64,000 nt of DNA from Sclerodactyla briareus (GCA_026419785.1 JAODTK010005925.1:96899-160898); one strand, 5' to 3'. Positions 13,140 to 24,200 are shown, numbered from the stretch's first letter. Program-made: numbers and translations. Notes: generated by a model from the letters alone, not told the origin.

Positions 13140-13870
13140 CTGAATTCCAGATTTTCAGACCATCGACCCGTGACCTCATATGACCTCTGACCTGACCCCA
13201 AAACAATAGGTAGGGCTCATGTACTGATTGTGGGGACACACCTACATGTCTGAGGGCTCATCAATCAGTGAATTTGAGATATCATGTTTACAGCCAAAAT
13301 TGGGCAAATATCGACTATTCTCAAATTTTGGACCAAAATTCACCCCCGGACTAAACCAAAAACCAAGGGTTTCCTGCCTCTCCCCATATAAAAGCTACAC
13401 ACGAAATTTCCACCTTATCGACGACTGACTATTTTGGGTTACATAGATTCGACCACATTTTGACCTTCGGGTGACCTCAGAGGATCCTGTTTCCTGACCC
13501 CAAGACAATAGGAAATCATGTACTCATCATGAGGTAACCATATCCCACGTATGAACTTCTCCATCCAAGTGGGGTCGGGTTTATCGTGATAACGAGCTGA
13601 AATTGGCCAAAATTATATCCAGTTTTTCACAATTATCAATTTTTGACCCCCCATTTACACCAAAACATAGGGTTTTTTGTACTCCTCATGAGAAAGCGGC
13701 ATACCGAGCTTCAACCAGATCAGACCATCAGACTCTTGACCTCTGTTGCCCTCAGATGACCTGCGAACTGAAAACGGAGGAGACATGACTCATATACAAA
13801 GTATTAACTTTATCATCCAAGCGGGGTGAGTTATCGGTTTTAACAAGGCTAGGCGTCACAACACACACAC
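13140..13870 (-). repeat. GGTCA-rich tandem repeat (family 1), about 300-bp units
   Basis: Two to three diverged units on the minus strand. Each carries TGACC(T)-rich sequence, ACCCCAAAACAATAGG or a variant, a CATGTACT motif and an AAGCxxCA(T/C)AC motif. TGACCT half-sites occur at 13171, 13181 and 13188 (spacers 4 and 1) and at 13461 and 13472 (spacer 5). Same family as 755-1160 and 18000-18740. A short (CA)n lies at 13862-13871. Confidence 0.6.
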
Positions 13871-15884
13871 ACCACCAGTCATGATTGCAAAATTCCTTTG
13901 AATCGTCAAGAATCAAAAAATCTGGACATGTCCCCCTTTTGTTTTTCATTTCTTCTACTACTACTACCTGAAATTGCGCGAGGGCGCGGTCGTAGATTCA
14001 TGTCATAAATCTCACAACCCTAAATGAACACAACATCAGACCCATTGTAAACGTAACTTCCTTGAAGCCCCTTACTCAATTTAGCAGGCTAAGTTCTGAT
14101 GGTAATATCTCTCTTATTTACCAGGTTATCCAACGTCGTACTGACGTCGACAGAGGAACTAGCTCAACGGGTCGACCATCAACGACTTATACTACTTGCT
14201 GAGTTTCATGCAATTCGCATAAAATACCGACACCTCTTGAACCAAACACATTTAACGTGCCCTGTCTCTATCACTGAGGCACAGGCGATCGCATGGAGGA
14301 TATTATACTACACCCACATCTGTGCGGGATTAGGTTCACTCATTCATAACAGAAGATTGGGAATGGTCCTGATTATGACTGCTTCATCAAGATAATATTG
14401 ATAAATCAGGTCACGTTCTCTCGTAAATATTAGTGAACTAGATGTCGACGCGCCAACAACTAAACTTAATGCCAGAGAGACACACGAATAAAAGGCAGAC
14501 CCACGCCTGAATTCCCCCAGACCAGGCTGGGGCTTCTACTCCGAAAGGTTGGTATTTTACAGTTAGTGCGACTCTCTGTTATGTTCCCCCTTCAAAAAAT
14601 AGATATATGACAAAAGGTTATTGAGAGAAATGTTGATCAGCTGAAACACGTCCATGCAGTCAAAAACACTATATGAGACATAGTTTAGACTGATAGTTCA
14701 AAGAACGATTACGATATCCGTAGTCGAAAATGAAAGTAACGTTCCCACCCCCCCCCCTCCGAAAAAAAAATACACGGCAAGTGGTCTCGTTTCAACTAAT
14801 TTACATTTTATTTCCCAGCAGCGAATTAATAAAACCCGAAGAAATGATCTGAAAATGAAACTCGCAAAACCCGATTTCAGTCAATGCATAGTATTCTTGT
14901 GGAATATACCACTCTTAAAGATCTACTAATTCTCTCTAGTGTATACTTATATGACCTATGCCAATGAAAGAGGGTGGTTTTATGAGTTTTTTCCTTCTCT
15001 TCTCCTAAGTCCTTTTACTTTAATATAGTTATAAACAAACGCGATTGGGTCATATGGAATAATGTTTGTGCATTTTTCTTGAACATGGGGCCCGCAATGG
15101 ATGGTGATAAACGATACAATGGTATCCCACTCCAGTGGAACCATAATAAAAGTAAATGGACGTGGCGTGTTTTCCCATGGGCGCAATCACACCAGCACAT
15201 ATATTTGCGCCCCACACCACATAGGTATTACCGTTTCGTCCCCAAGTCTATATATATACATTTACTATAACGTGACGCAATTTGTGAATTCAAGTACTGG
15301 TCGCTTAGTCTTCTGCAGGTGTGAAAACTTACCTTGTACATCGCCCATTCATTTCTGTTCGTAATGAATAATCTCTTTCAACTATTATGATTGTTTTTGT
15401 TCTGCATTGAATGAAATGTTGAAGTGAGCATGTATAAAGCTGATGAAGTTAACATTTGTAAAGCGCTGCTACTGCGAGATCGTAGCGCTGTACACTAGCT
15501 GCGACACTAAATACAAAAAGAGTTTTAATATTACACCTAAACATGGCCAATAATGACTTCCCTAACGGAACTGGGCAATCTATTTCACATGGAGGGAGCC
15601 AACCTAGAGGGAACCCCTTGAATAAGCTAGTCAGTGAGGTCATTAATTGTCTGCTAGTTGAGTCGGGTGTTGTCAGGAGCGGTGCGTAATCTAGTCCTGT
15701 CAGGGCAGCACAGTGTTCGAAAATCTGCATTGTAGATAGATATGCATGAATGTATCGTCCATAATATGAGGTTCTTCATTGGTGCCAAACCTGAACATCC
15801 AGTGACATTCACATGATTCCTGCAGCAAGACCGATGCCACACCATGAGCCAGGCTAATTCCATTACTAGTTGACATTTCTCCTG
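13871..15884. other. intergenic, nothing certain
   Basis: A 98-codon plus-strand frame at 14099-14395 has no recognised domain. A C run followed by an A run lies at 14748-14769. Minus-strand frames near 15449-15863 may be 3' parts of the receptor-like tail region, but show stops and no clear homology. Confidence 0.4.
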
Positions 15885-16322
15885 TCAGTATTCCCCTGTT
15901 TGATTAACCTTTCTGATCATCCTGTAACCCTTCTGGCACCGTCGTCTCGCTGTAGAGCTAATTCGCGTTCCGGTGGGCAACATTGAACTAGAGGCCTGAT
16001 TTGTCCACTGCTGGCCTCCCGTGGCTGGTGGACCTCCAGTGTCGACAGAGGCGCATTCGTGTTCCGATTCCCAGCACCTGGAATTTCTCTTGCCTACCTG
16101 CGTCGTCATCACTCTGGTATGCTGTGTTGTGCACCTCGCCCTCTTCGTCATCGACAACAACCGTGATGACTGGTAGGTCGAGTTATACACCGCCACCATC
16201 ACCCGCCAACTGCTTGTTTGAGACTCTGCGGTTACTTGTTGTTGGTTCTTGGACTCGACGTTGTCTAGAGGAGCCTCCTCTCGGTTCCCTGGAGCGATGA
16301 TGATGAGTGAATTTGGCTTCAA
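15885..16322 (-). pseudogene. candidate cytoplasmic-tail exon of a receptor-like gene, frameshifted
   Basis: Lies downstream, on the minus strand, of a transmembrane exon at 16853-16939. One frame gives a hydrophilic tail ending in VAVYNSTYQS. A second frame takes over with VITVVVDDEEGEVHNTAYQS followed by DDDA, ending at a possible splice donor (GCAG then GTAGGC, near 16101). The two V(Y/H)N(S/T)xYQS blocks are also similar as DNA, which suggests an internal duplication plus a one-base frame break. Downstream sequence (about 16030-16100) resembles 28855-28925. The open frame in the listed span is long but mixes exon and intron. The receptor role is inferred from context. Tyrosine motifs of this kind often serve as signalling or sorting sites. 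Confidence 0.35.
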
Positions 16323-16360
16323 CCATTTTTTTTTTTTTTTTTTGGGGGTGGGGGGTTAAT
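16323..16360. repeat. T run followed by G-rich tract
   Basis: About eighteen T followed by a G-rich patch. It may be a polymorphic tract or an insertion-derived poly(A) on the minus strand. Confidence 0.6.
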
Positions 16361-16852
16361 CATTTATCCTTTCGATTTCAAGCCGATAGTAATAGAAATA
16401 TAATGTATATATAATGTGTTTACGTTTGTGTCTCCTCGTTAGAAGGATGTCTGAGAATTGCTACATGCTCCACAGGTTTTAACTAGGATTGATTTTGCAG
16501 CATGCATAAGGGAGAATTTATAAAGGCTTACCTGCGAAGTTTGGTGTAATCAACATTCAGCAGTTCACAAATTCAGCAGATATGTAGCAGACGAGACGGA
16601 AAGACAAACAACGGGGATGACGGAACTCTGTTGTCCAATGGGGACTAGTTAAAGATCCTTATCGAAGTTAACTTTCGTATATATATGGAGGCTGCAAAGA
16701 ATAAGTTGAACAGTTCAATGTAATATGGGCACGTATAGGTAGTATATATGACAGGATGAACCTTATCCTATAGAGAAAATCGCCAAATCGGCGCAGAAAA
16801 ACCCCCCCCCCCCCCCCCTTTGTAGATGAAACAGAAGAAAAGACAAACCTCC

Positions 16853-16939
16853 GAACGATAAGCACTATTAGGGCCACTGCTGGTAGAATAACCGCCACTA
16901 CTGAAATAGCCCATAGAGAACTTGAGCCGGAACGATCAC
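16853..16939 (-). CDS. candidate transmembrane exon
   Basis: On the minus strand a pyrimidine-rich acceptor TATTTTTTCAG ends at 16940. The exon then reads, from the third base, DRSGSSSLWAISV followed by VAVILPAVALIVLIVRR, a clean 21-residue hydrophobic span starting at the LW and flanked by polar residues before it and by arginines after it. A donor-like GAG/GTTTGT follows at about 16852; without it the frame runs on into the G/C homopolymer at 16802-16818. This is the architecture of a single-pass receptor, extracellular side first. Its upstream neighbour on the same strand (17419-17688) belongs to a family repeated at 23-26 kb, and its downstream neighbour is the tyrosine-motif tail. Confidence 0.45.
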
Positions 16940-17418
16940 CTGAAAAAATATCGATAAGTAACTCGAAAACACCTTTTTCTTTCTAATAATTTTTTTTTCC
17001 CTCGATTAGAGTATGTTTCCTACTGTGAAAAGTTTGTTTGTGGTGGAAATGCCTATTTCTTTCGCTGATTCTCTGATGTTGTTCCTGCATTCAATATTGC
17101 CTCGATATTAGTGAGGTATTCTTATTGTCTTCGGTGAGTAATAACTTCCTCCTCCCCCCTGAGGGAGTACACCAATTGTACGATTCAACTCCTATTGCTA
17201 TACATAATAGGCCTCAGCATTGTGATGGAAATGCATACTGGAACCATTCGACAATAACAAAAAGATCAACTATTACAACCCTTCATATGACGAATTGTGA
17301 GCGAATTATTTTGAACGATTTCAATGAGTTGCCTTGCTTGCAATAATGTTACTGCCATTAAAACAGGTGAAAATGCCTGATACATGTTGATGAATTGCCT
17401 GTTCCTCGTCCTTGGTTC
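16940..17418. other. probable intron, paralogous in part to 25.68-25.87 kb
   Basis: The stretch 17200-17440 resembles 25685-25885: shared blocks include GTGATGGAAATG/GTGATAATGTG, TTGCCTTGCT, AAAACAGGTGAAAATG/AAAACAGGTGGAAATTG, ATACATGTTGATGA and TCAGGTA. No open frame is kept, which fits duplicated intron sequence. Confidence 0.4.
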
Positions 17419-17688
17419 CTACTCAGGTAGTATATCTCCAGAAGAAAGGTTCGTACCTTCAATAACGGGGAAGAGAAGGAGGGGAATCTGTGTGCCATAT
17501 ACGAAGTCGGTCAAGCATATATAGCAGCCCAGGAAAAACATGTTATATGTTCTCTGCGATATGATAATCTCCCGTTTGGCACTAACGCGGTCCACTGTGC
17601 CCAGACGAGGGGGGGGGGGGGGGGGTGTTTTAGCTCCGAGTCCTTCTTCACTAAGAAATCCATCCATCGCGGAAAATCGCTTTCTCAA
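17419..17688 (-). pseudogene. candidate extracellular exon of the receptor-like family
   Basis: The minus strand reads FLGCYICLTDFVYG then TQIPLLLFPVIEGTNLSSGD. It matches, at the DNA and weakly at the protein level, the minus-strand segments at about 23850-24010 (PVIQVNENLICGIVL) and 25270-25400. The upstream part matches about 25930-26010 (shared TTCCGCGATGGAT and CCTCGTCTGGG). A G/C run at 17611-17628 breaks the frame. The pattern of hydrophobic and Gly/Asn residues is compatible with an Ig-like fold, but no disulphide pair is certain. Confidence 0.3.
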
Positions 17689-17999
17689 AGTTCAGTTTGG
17701 TTTAGTTTTGAGGAGATGTCAGAGGATGCAATTCTTGGAAAAACAAAACAAAACAAGAAAGCTAAAAGACTCAGTTATTCCTAATTGATCCTCACTTGAG
17801 CATTGTCAACGTCTCATGCTTGCAAGACTTACTTCATCATCCAGTGACTTCTTTGGGGTTAACGAGCTAATGCTAACTCAAATGAATAATAAACAAACAA
17901 AATATCACAATTTCTTCCCTCCCCGAACTGGGCCGTAAACACTTAATCAGTTCATGTACCCCCATAAGAAGCTGCTCACCAGAGTACCACTGATCGAAC
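17689..17999. other. intergenic or intron, nothing recognised
   Basis: AT-rich; no protein-like frame. Confidence 0.5.
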
Positions 18000-18740
18000 C
18001 AGGTGTCCTGGGCTCATTGTGTCAACGAAAAACTATATCATTTTAACACAATTTATTTTTGCCCCCAAAAAACTGACTCCCCGTTCCCCCCCCCCCCCAA
18101 CAAAAAATAGGTTCCCGTAAACCGCATACAAAGGCTGCATACCAAATATCAACCTGATTGAACTAGGCATGCTTCACTTATTGTAGTAAAGAGAGTAATT
18201 AGACTTGACCTCTCTTGACCTCAAATCACTTTGATCTGACGAACAAAAACAAAGGTCTCATGACACCCATTATGGGACCAACATACGAGGAACTATGAAT
18301 TTATCAGGTCCGGGGGGGTTGACTTAACCATGTATCCCCATTAGAAAGCTGCCATACAGGGAATTGACCTGACCCCAAAACAATATGGACCATGTACTCA
18401 TGACGGGGAATCCACATAACGAGCATGTGCTCCATCCACCCAGGTGAGTTAGATTCGATTGTGTTAACAAGCTGAAATTGCCAAAATATCGAGTTTGTAC
18501 AATTCCCCCCCCCCCCCAAAAAAAAAAGAAACGTTCTTACTCACATTAAAAGCCTATCAGATTTCAGCCAGATTGGACCAGGCATTCTCGTCTTCGTGTT
18601 AGCAAAATTTCGAGATTTCGACTACAGATGACGTCTAACCTGCCTCCAAAACATAGGGATCATGTACTCAATATGAGGAACCCATATACCAAGTATGATC
18701 TTCATCCAATCATGCGGGGTCAATATATTCGATATACAAC
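18000..18740 (-). repeat. GGTCA-rich tandem repeat (family 1)
   Basis: About three units in the same orientation as 13140-13870, with the shared CATGTACTCA, TGACCTGACCCCAAAACAAT, GCTGAAATTG and AAGCTGCCATA-type blocks. TGACCT occurs at 18206 and 18216 with a 4-base spacer. C runs lie inside at 18086-18098 and 18506-18518 where other units have a short C/A-rich stretch. Confidence 0.6.
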
Positions 18741-18754
18741 AAGGCCAGGCGTCA

Positions 18755-18850
18755 CATACATACATACATACATACATACATACATACATACAGACATACA
18801 TACATACATACATACATACATACATACATACATACATACATACATACATA
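18755..18850. repeat. (ACAT)n microsatellite
   Basis: About 24 tetranucleotide units with one G substitution. The Tyr/Val/Cys/Met and Ile/His/Thr frames across it are artefacts. Confidence 0.95.
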
Positions 18851-19009
18851 GTTTCCCTGTTTATTGCATTTTAACCAAAGTAATGAACAATAGACATGAT
18901 ACAATACATTGCGGATACAATATAATGCAATATAATGCTTGTTTGAAAGTGAAGTTACAAAGAGTACGCAAATCCATGGCTTCGCATATTAGCCATTAAT
19001 AGTGTGGAC

Positions 19010-20790
19010 ATCATAGAGCCTTAGCCCGTTTTCCACACTTTACTGGACCCATAGAAGCACTAATGCTGGCAAATTTAGCCAAAGCATTACTTTTGGTATT
19101 GTCGAATCCCAGAAAACGCAAGCCTGGGACGACGGGCTTGTGGACACTCCCAAAGCTACCAATGACGAGGACAATAGTTTTACAATATACCTTGTCGTTA
19201 GGTAATAAGATTATTCAATAGTTGATATTTGCGAAACTTAGACTCGTACGTTTTATCATTGAATGCATCAAATGGGTAAGGAACTTCAATGATAAACGAT
19301 TTCAAAGTAAGCTAGTCACACAGTAGCAAATCCGGTTTTCGGTGGTGGATGCAATCAAAATTAATATCAGGGCGCAAACCAAACATACCACTAGTGGTAA
19401 TTTTGCTTTTATGGATTACAATGTCCGGATGCTTATTATGTATTCCTGTTCAATTATTGACACAATTCTGTCATGCCGAGAGGACATAGCAGTTGCGAAA
19501 AGGCATGCAGCATTCTAGCGTGGGACACATGTCTAAGGATTATTACAGAGAGTAAGTTAGTAACACGATTTTTGATAGGAATCGGGATAATAAAAGGTGC
19601 ATGAGTGAATTACACTCCAATAACGGGCCTTAAATGTGAACTGGACAAGCTGATCGGTTAGGGCGAGATTGCTCAAATAAGCCGATGGTACGGTCTGGTT
19701 TGAATCGTTTCTACTTATTCTACCTTGCGATTTCAGACCCTGGAGTCGCCGTAGCCTCCCATTAGCATTTTTTTTCTTTATGAACATAGACGAGCCTTAT
19801 TTTTTTTTGGGATCGAAATAGCCAATGGACGCTTCGTCAGCCACTATAGCATGGTGTCATTGTTAAATTCCGGAGAGAAGTTTTCATGTATGCAAAGCTC
19901 GTTCAATTCTACCCACACAGAACGCGGCCAAGTGACCCCCGACCTCTTTTAATCACTCTACATTCTCATCAGTTGCATATATACCAAATTGGGGGGGGGG
20001 GGGTTCTTCATCATTAATAATAGCCTTTCTCTTAACCATAGGCTTCGAATGGACGACCTAGCGATACTTCATCTTGAGGTCCAGAGCTTAACATTTGTAA
20101 CAGAAATGAAATCCGGTTGGAAACATACATTGCGACAGGATTCGAGACCACTTTCTTCCTGGGCAAGAACATAATATCCCTATTGGAAGACGTGTTGGGA
20201 CACAACCAATCCCTTACCATACCAACGATCTTATCCTCCAAATCACAAAGTACTTTTATTGGGAAATAGGTATTACTGAAGTAGAACAATACCATGACAC
20301 AGCTATATCGTTGATGGCTTGGATTTTAGCCTGAACAAGGGAGAAGGCAGGCATGTATTTTTTCCACGATTTGACCAAATTCTTGCGATCTAAACTAATA
20401 TCATGACCCAGATACCTGCATTTACCAACTTTCCCTAGTTTTGGTATTTCCTTGTTTTGGACCCTACAGTCGACATTTGGAGTCAGATCAACTGCACTCC
20501 AGTTGTTGCCAGTGCGTTGCCCGTGAAGGGTTGCAAACTTTCTGTGTTTCACTTTCATTCCAGCGGTTTGACACATTTGCCAGTTTCGTCACACATTCTA
20601 TTTAACATGTCCTCCCGCGTGGTGCACAGGACAATGCCATCTATATATCCCTGAACAGGATTAGGGGTAACAAAATCACATTCTCAAAATTAGTAATCCA
20701 TCTTAGCCAAAATGTCAATAGCTTGCTCGAAGACAATCACAGAAGGGGGCCAACCCTGCAAATATTCCCCTCCTCCTAGGAATATAGTCG
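19010..20790 (-). pseudogene. non-LTR retrotransposon with restriction-like endonuclease (R2/NeSL type), dead
   Basis: Read on the minus strand through many frame breaks. QGWPPSVIVFEQAIDILAKM (about 20690-20750) is a QGCPLSP-type reverse transcriptase block. The catalytic box has become YIDGIVLCTTREDML (about 20605-20650; the usual YADDIVL has lost its second Asp). VDLTP and the YLGHDISL block (about 20395-20430) are thumb-region motifs. Then come DKIVGMVRDWL (about 20210-20240), DQLVQFTFKARY (about 19620-19660), SRHDRIVSIIEQ (about 19445-19480) and RKPDLLLCD (about 19325-19350) followed by SFIIEVPYPFDAF (about 19270-19305). Last is IGSFGSVHKPVVPGL (about 19140-19185). PD followed by a charged I-E-V motif is the signature of a restriction-like endonuclease at the C-terminus, as in R2, NeSL and relatives. 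Truncated at the 5' end and inactive. It lies inside the receptor-like region. Confidence 0.7.
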
Positions 20791-21499
20791 GTATAACCTA
20801 TACCAGTTTCGACATAGCATTTGAAACAGGCGTTTGCTTTGTTCACCTCGTATCAGCCCTCATTCACGTGCAAATGTGCAGGATGACCCTTTAACCAATC
20901 GGTGATTTGTCTAAACAAACGCCTGCGCGACTTCGTTCCGCTCGCTGTCGAACTCAATCATGGCCGGGACTAGTGGGCTGCAACGTCAACGTTGATTGCG
21001 CAATCGGAGATTCTCTCTTTACTGAATTACGGGAAACGGCCATGCCTGCTGGGAAATTACTTTATTGGTCTGATTTGTAATTCTTTAGACAACCTCCAAC
21101 CAAGTTTTGTCATATGGTCGATGGACATTCTTTTTTTATTTCCCCATTTGAAGGATTCAAATTTTTCCGAACGTCTGCGGCGATGCCAGACAAGCCCCAA
21201 TACGCCTGCGCATAGCCGAAACAGTGGCTTCGTTCAATTTTTGGCTCCAAATGCATCATTCTTCAATATATTCTCATTTCGGTGTTGTAGAAGGTTATTG
21301 AAAGTCTTCTGTAAAATATTCAGGACCTAAATATGGGGCGGTTTTTCGCGGAATCTATTCAGGGTTGCTCCCTCCCATATCAACGCCCGTGTGCTACTGA
21401 TGACTGACCTCTACGTCACCTGATCGTAATGAGCAAAATCCATTTTTGGGGGATTTGTCAAAGAAGTCCTGCAGACGATAGTTGGTGATATTCGACCGT
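20791..21499. other. intergenic, nothing recognised
   Basis: A plus-strand frame at 20992-21330 has no domain signature. No gene called. Confidence 0.5.
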
Positions 21500-21625
21500 G
21501 GTATAAAACTCCACTAAACTGAAAGTTTGCGATGCCATTAAGACATGAGGGATTTCCATTCGTCTCTCTCAAACGTTTGGCCAGTGATCGTATATTTGAT
21601 AAAAACCCCCCCCCCCCCCAAATGC
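21500..21625 (-). pseudogene. receptor-like family exon remnant, copy A
   Basis: The minus strand reads HVLMASQTFSLVEF, closely matching NVLMAPQTFSLVEF at 22640-22680. DNA similarity between the two starts at AAACTCCACTAAACTGAAAG and runs to CGTATATTTGATAAAA, including the shared TTGGCCAGTG block. A C run at 21606-21619 is unique to this copy. Frames differ between copies, so coding status is uncertain. Confidence 0.3.
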
Positions 21626-21700
21626 TCTCAATTCAACAACACATTCGTCAAGCTGTTACTCGTGGTACAAAGGTTGAAATAGTTCGTCATAGCAGTCAGT
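21626..21700 (-). pseudogene. duplicated segment, paired with 22858-22930
   Basis: TTCAACAACACATTCGTCAA is identical at 21632 and 22860, followed by near-identical GCTGTT(A/G)C(T/C)CGTGGTAC. This is part of the same tandem duplication. The plus-strand frame reads QQHIRQAV(T/A)RGTK in both copies, so the coding strand of this piece is uncertain. Confidence 0.3.
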
Positions 21701-21943
21701 GGAACGCATGGTGTACATATTCTGTTTTTTTATATGTTTATATTCGGAAGAATTATATATCGACAGAAAGACCCTTGCCCTATCTCTCTTTATCTAGGAT
21801 GATGTAAATCGACCTACATTATCACCAGGTGGTACAAATATCGTCAGAAATGACAGTGGTATCAACGAACAATATATATTTTCATTGCATTGAGAACATA
21901 TTTAAAAAATTTAAAAGCCTGAAAATTAAAAAAAAATCTGTAC

Positions 21944-21988
21944 CTGTTGGTGTCGTCGTTCTGGTTGTCGTTGTCATCGGCGAGTGCC
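21944..21988 (-). CDS. candidate 45-nt mini-exon, copy 1
   Basis: On the minus strand a pyrimidine tract TTTCTTTCTTCTC leads to TGTACAG at the acceptor, and the exon ends CAACAG before a GTACAG donor. It encodes an acidic, Asn/Asp-rich ALADDNDNQNDDTN. A second copy with the same boundaries lies at 24406-24451, and the pyrimidine tract is also kept there (TTCTTTCTTCTCT). Conservation of both splice borders and of the interior favours a real exon, probably of a cytoplasmic or linker segment, over an alternative plus-strand hydrophobic frame. Confidence 0.4.
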
Positions 21989-22477
21989 CTGTACATATAT
22001 TGTTGAGAAGAAAGAAATGGTTTATATCTTCTAGGGCGTGTGGTTATTGTATACAAATTGTTACCCAGTAATTGGTAGTGTGCACGACTCGAGAGAGTCA
22101 GCCTTTCCCCCAAATCTAACTTCTAGACTGCGTTCATATGAAGTGAGTAGGTCAGTAGATAGGATTCAACGTCTAATCAACACAGGTGTTGTATATGGTG
22201 TCTTTTTAGTTATAGGTACGGTTCAATCTCTGTATCCTCTATAGTTTTCTAGAATCGCTTGTTCCGCCATACATGGAACAACGTATTTCCTACACCCCAC
22301 CCCCCCCCCCCCCCCCCCAATCCAGGCGGGTGGTGTATTCGACGCTCGCAAACTTGCTAAAAGTCTATAACATACGTGAAATAATTGAAGATACCCATCT
22401 GCCACTTCGGAGGTTGGTAGAACGGCAGGAATACGCCAGGTGCCAGCTCATTGGTCATCTCCTGATCCCCGCTTAGA

Positions 22478-22743
22478 TCATAGCAGTGGCTTCCCAATCA
22501 TCGTACTTGGTTGGGATTTGCAGCTGACAATAAGATGCAATATCCAGGTCTGCACAGTTGGCTTGAATTTGAATAGGTTCGTTCCTCTGCTCGCAAGTAT
22601 GCCGTAACAAAAATCGCTGTGGCTTCCCAACCCAACCCAAGAAACTCCACTAAACTGAAAGTTTGCGGTGCCATTAGGACATTGCGGAATTTCTGGTCGT
22701 CTCTCCAACTTTTGGCCAGTGGTCGTATATTTGATAAAACCAT
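22478..22743 (-). pseudogene. receptor-like family exon remnant, copy B
   Basis: Two overlapping minus-strand frames run here. One has FRNVLMAPQTFSLVEFLGLG and the other IPQCPNGTANFQFSGVSW. The stretch 22640-22735 is paralogous to 21505-21605. The extracellular look (N-x-T sites, aromatic residues) fits the other exons of this family, but no fold can be named. Confidence 0.3.
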
Positions 22744-23289
22744 GCTCCCAAACCTATTTGTTATCAGAAAGGTTTATATTTGGATCAATATGTTGATGTT
22801 TTCGAATTCAAGCATGGGGATGACAATCCTTGTGTGATACATTGATGTCAGAGAACATTGTTCAACAACACATTCGTCAAGCTGTTGCCCGTGGTACAAA
22901 GGCTGACAGGTTGTCATACCTCCAGAGTCGGGCGAAGAGTCGTCGATGTGGGCTCTGTGAAGAGGAAACGTATCGACAGAATATAGCGCACTGCTTTGGA
23001 AGGTATTTACGGATTGGCTAGTGGTATTGTATTTAGCTATTATATCTTTTCTCAAGGTGGGTGGGTATTAGGATTTAGGGATTAGGTTGTTTTAACCGAC
23101 CACAGAAATTCTTCCGGGACAGGGCGCATCAGCCACAATAAGATGTTAGTTCCAACAGGTGCATCTAGGTGCTGTTTTTAACATGTTGGGAGGTAAGCGA
23201 TTACTGGATTATAAAAAATACTTCAATGTGATTGATTCGTACAAACTACTCGATATTTGTGCTTTTGTAAATTGATGAAATGCTGTAGC

Positions 23290-23640
23290 TTAGTCCATGT
23301 TGCCAGAAATATGTAAGAAGGTCATATCACTCATTAAAGATTTCGCACTGCTGCTATATGTGCTCCTGAAATAGACCTCGTGGATAGACCCACGTGCACT
23401 AACTGATGGGAAAAAGTCAATATACGAAGCAAAACGTTTTAGGGAGTCACGCGCTACCCTTGTTGCGCCGCGATGCATGATGTATGTTGCCTAAGAATCC
23501 AAATTCCAACAGGATCGAATTATCAGGACAATTGCCCATTACTGCTCTTGAATTTGTAGAGGATGCAGCCCCGCAGTTTGGATACCATGGTTGCTCCTCG
23601 GGATTATAACAAAAACGGACCGCTTCGCTGACGGCTTCAT
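23290..23640 (-). pseudogene. receptor-like family segment, copy X1
   Basis: The minus strand contains VARDSLKRFASYIDFFPSVS and, upstream, PRSNHGIQTAGLHPL. The same DNA occurs at 24625-24960 (shared blocks GAATCCAAATTCCAAC/GAAAATTCCAATTCCAACC, CCCATTACTGCTCT/CCGATTACCGCTCT, TAGACCC) and, more weakly, near 26890-27010. Frame breaks differ between copies. Confidence 0.35.
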
Positions 23641-23699
23641 GAATTATAGTAAACTGGTTCGATTGATTTTATATATGTTTTCACGTAAATGTTTCCTAT

Positions 23700-24012
23700 A
23701 ACGGTAGGTGAGCTAATCAAACGTTGATGGCAATGTGCCAGTTGGCTAATCTCCAATTGAGTAATCGAGAGTCCCTCGCCCAGAAGTGAACGATGTATAA
23801 TTATGAACCACGAGCTCGACGACGTGATCAACCAGAATTAGGATTCTGGGTTCTAAATTTGTTAACACAATACCACAAATGAGGTTTTCATTCACCTGAA
23901 TAACGGGAAGAGAAAAGAATGACGCATGTGTGCCGATATGAGAGTGGGTCAGGGCCATATAGCAGGCAGGGGGAATATAGTGGTTGTTCTTCGCACTATT
24001 CTGGTTTTAGAC
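23700..24012 (-). pseudogene. Ig-like extracellular exon remnant, copy 1
   Basis: The minus strand reads FFSLPVIQVNENLICGIVL, then EPRILILVDHVVELVVHNYT, then SGRGTLDYSIGDWRLANWHI. The aligned copy at 25130-25400 carries GDYVVEFDGCLSIHRSSLS. The strand-turn-strand pattern with x-L-x-I/V, N/S, S and G-x-(F/L) resembles the second half of an Ig-like domain, but the conserved cysteine pair is not clear. The DNA match between the two copies spans GTNCCAGTTGGCTNATC to the GTGTGxCGATAT block. Ig assignment is an inference. Confidence 0.35.
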
Positions 24013-24039
24013 ATGATAAATAATATTCAGTTAGTCAGG

Positions 24040-24200
24040 CGGGAGGCGCCATTTAGCCCTTGGTTTCTGCATGCTGCTCTGTCAACGCCAATGCAGATAG
24101 AATCACCGCATCACACAACCGAAAGTGATCTAGTCGATTCTACTCCCAAGAAAGTTAAAAAGTATGACATTTTATCGGAACCGTTTAATCGTCAGTGAGC
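24040..24200. pseudogene. duplicated segment, paired with 28785-28840
   Basis: AGGCGCCATTTAGCC and CTGCTCTGTCAA/CCGCTCTGTCAA are shared with 28788-28828. It belongs to the same duplicated set. Coding strand not clear. Confidence 0.3.

Noticed and set aside
14099-14395. 98-codon plus-strand frame
   Set aside because: No recognisable motif, no good splice signals; length is within chance for this much sequence.
18622-18999. Open frames over the ACAT repeat
   Set aside because: Products are tetranucleotide-repeat artefacts (YVCM, IHTY).
21829-22071. Plus-strand transmembrane-like frame (GVVVLVVVVIG)
   Set aside because: The second copy at 24.4 kb does not keep the frame, while the minus strand keeps both splice borders in both copies.
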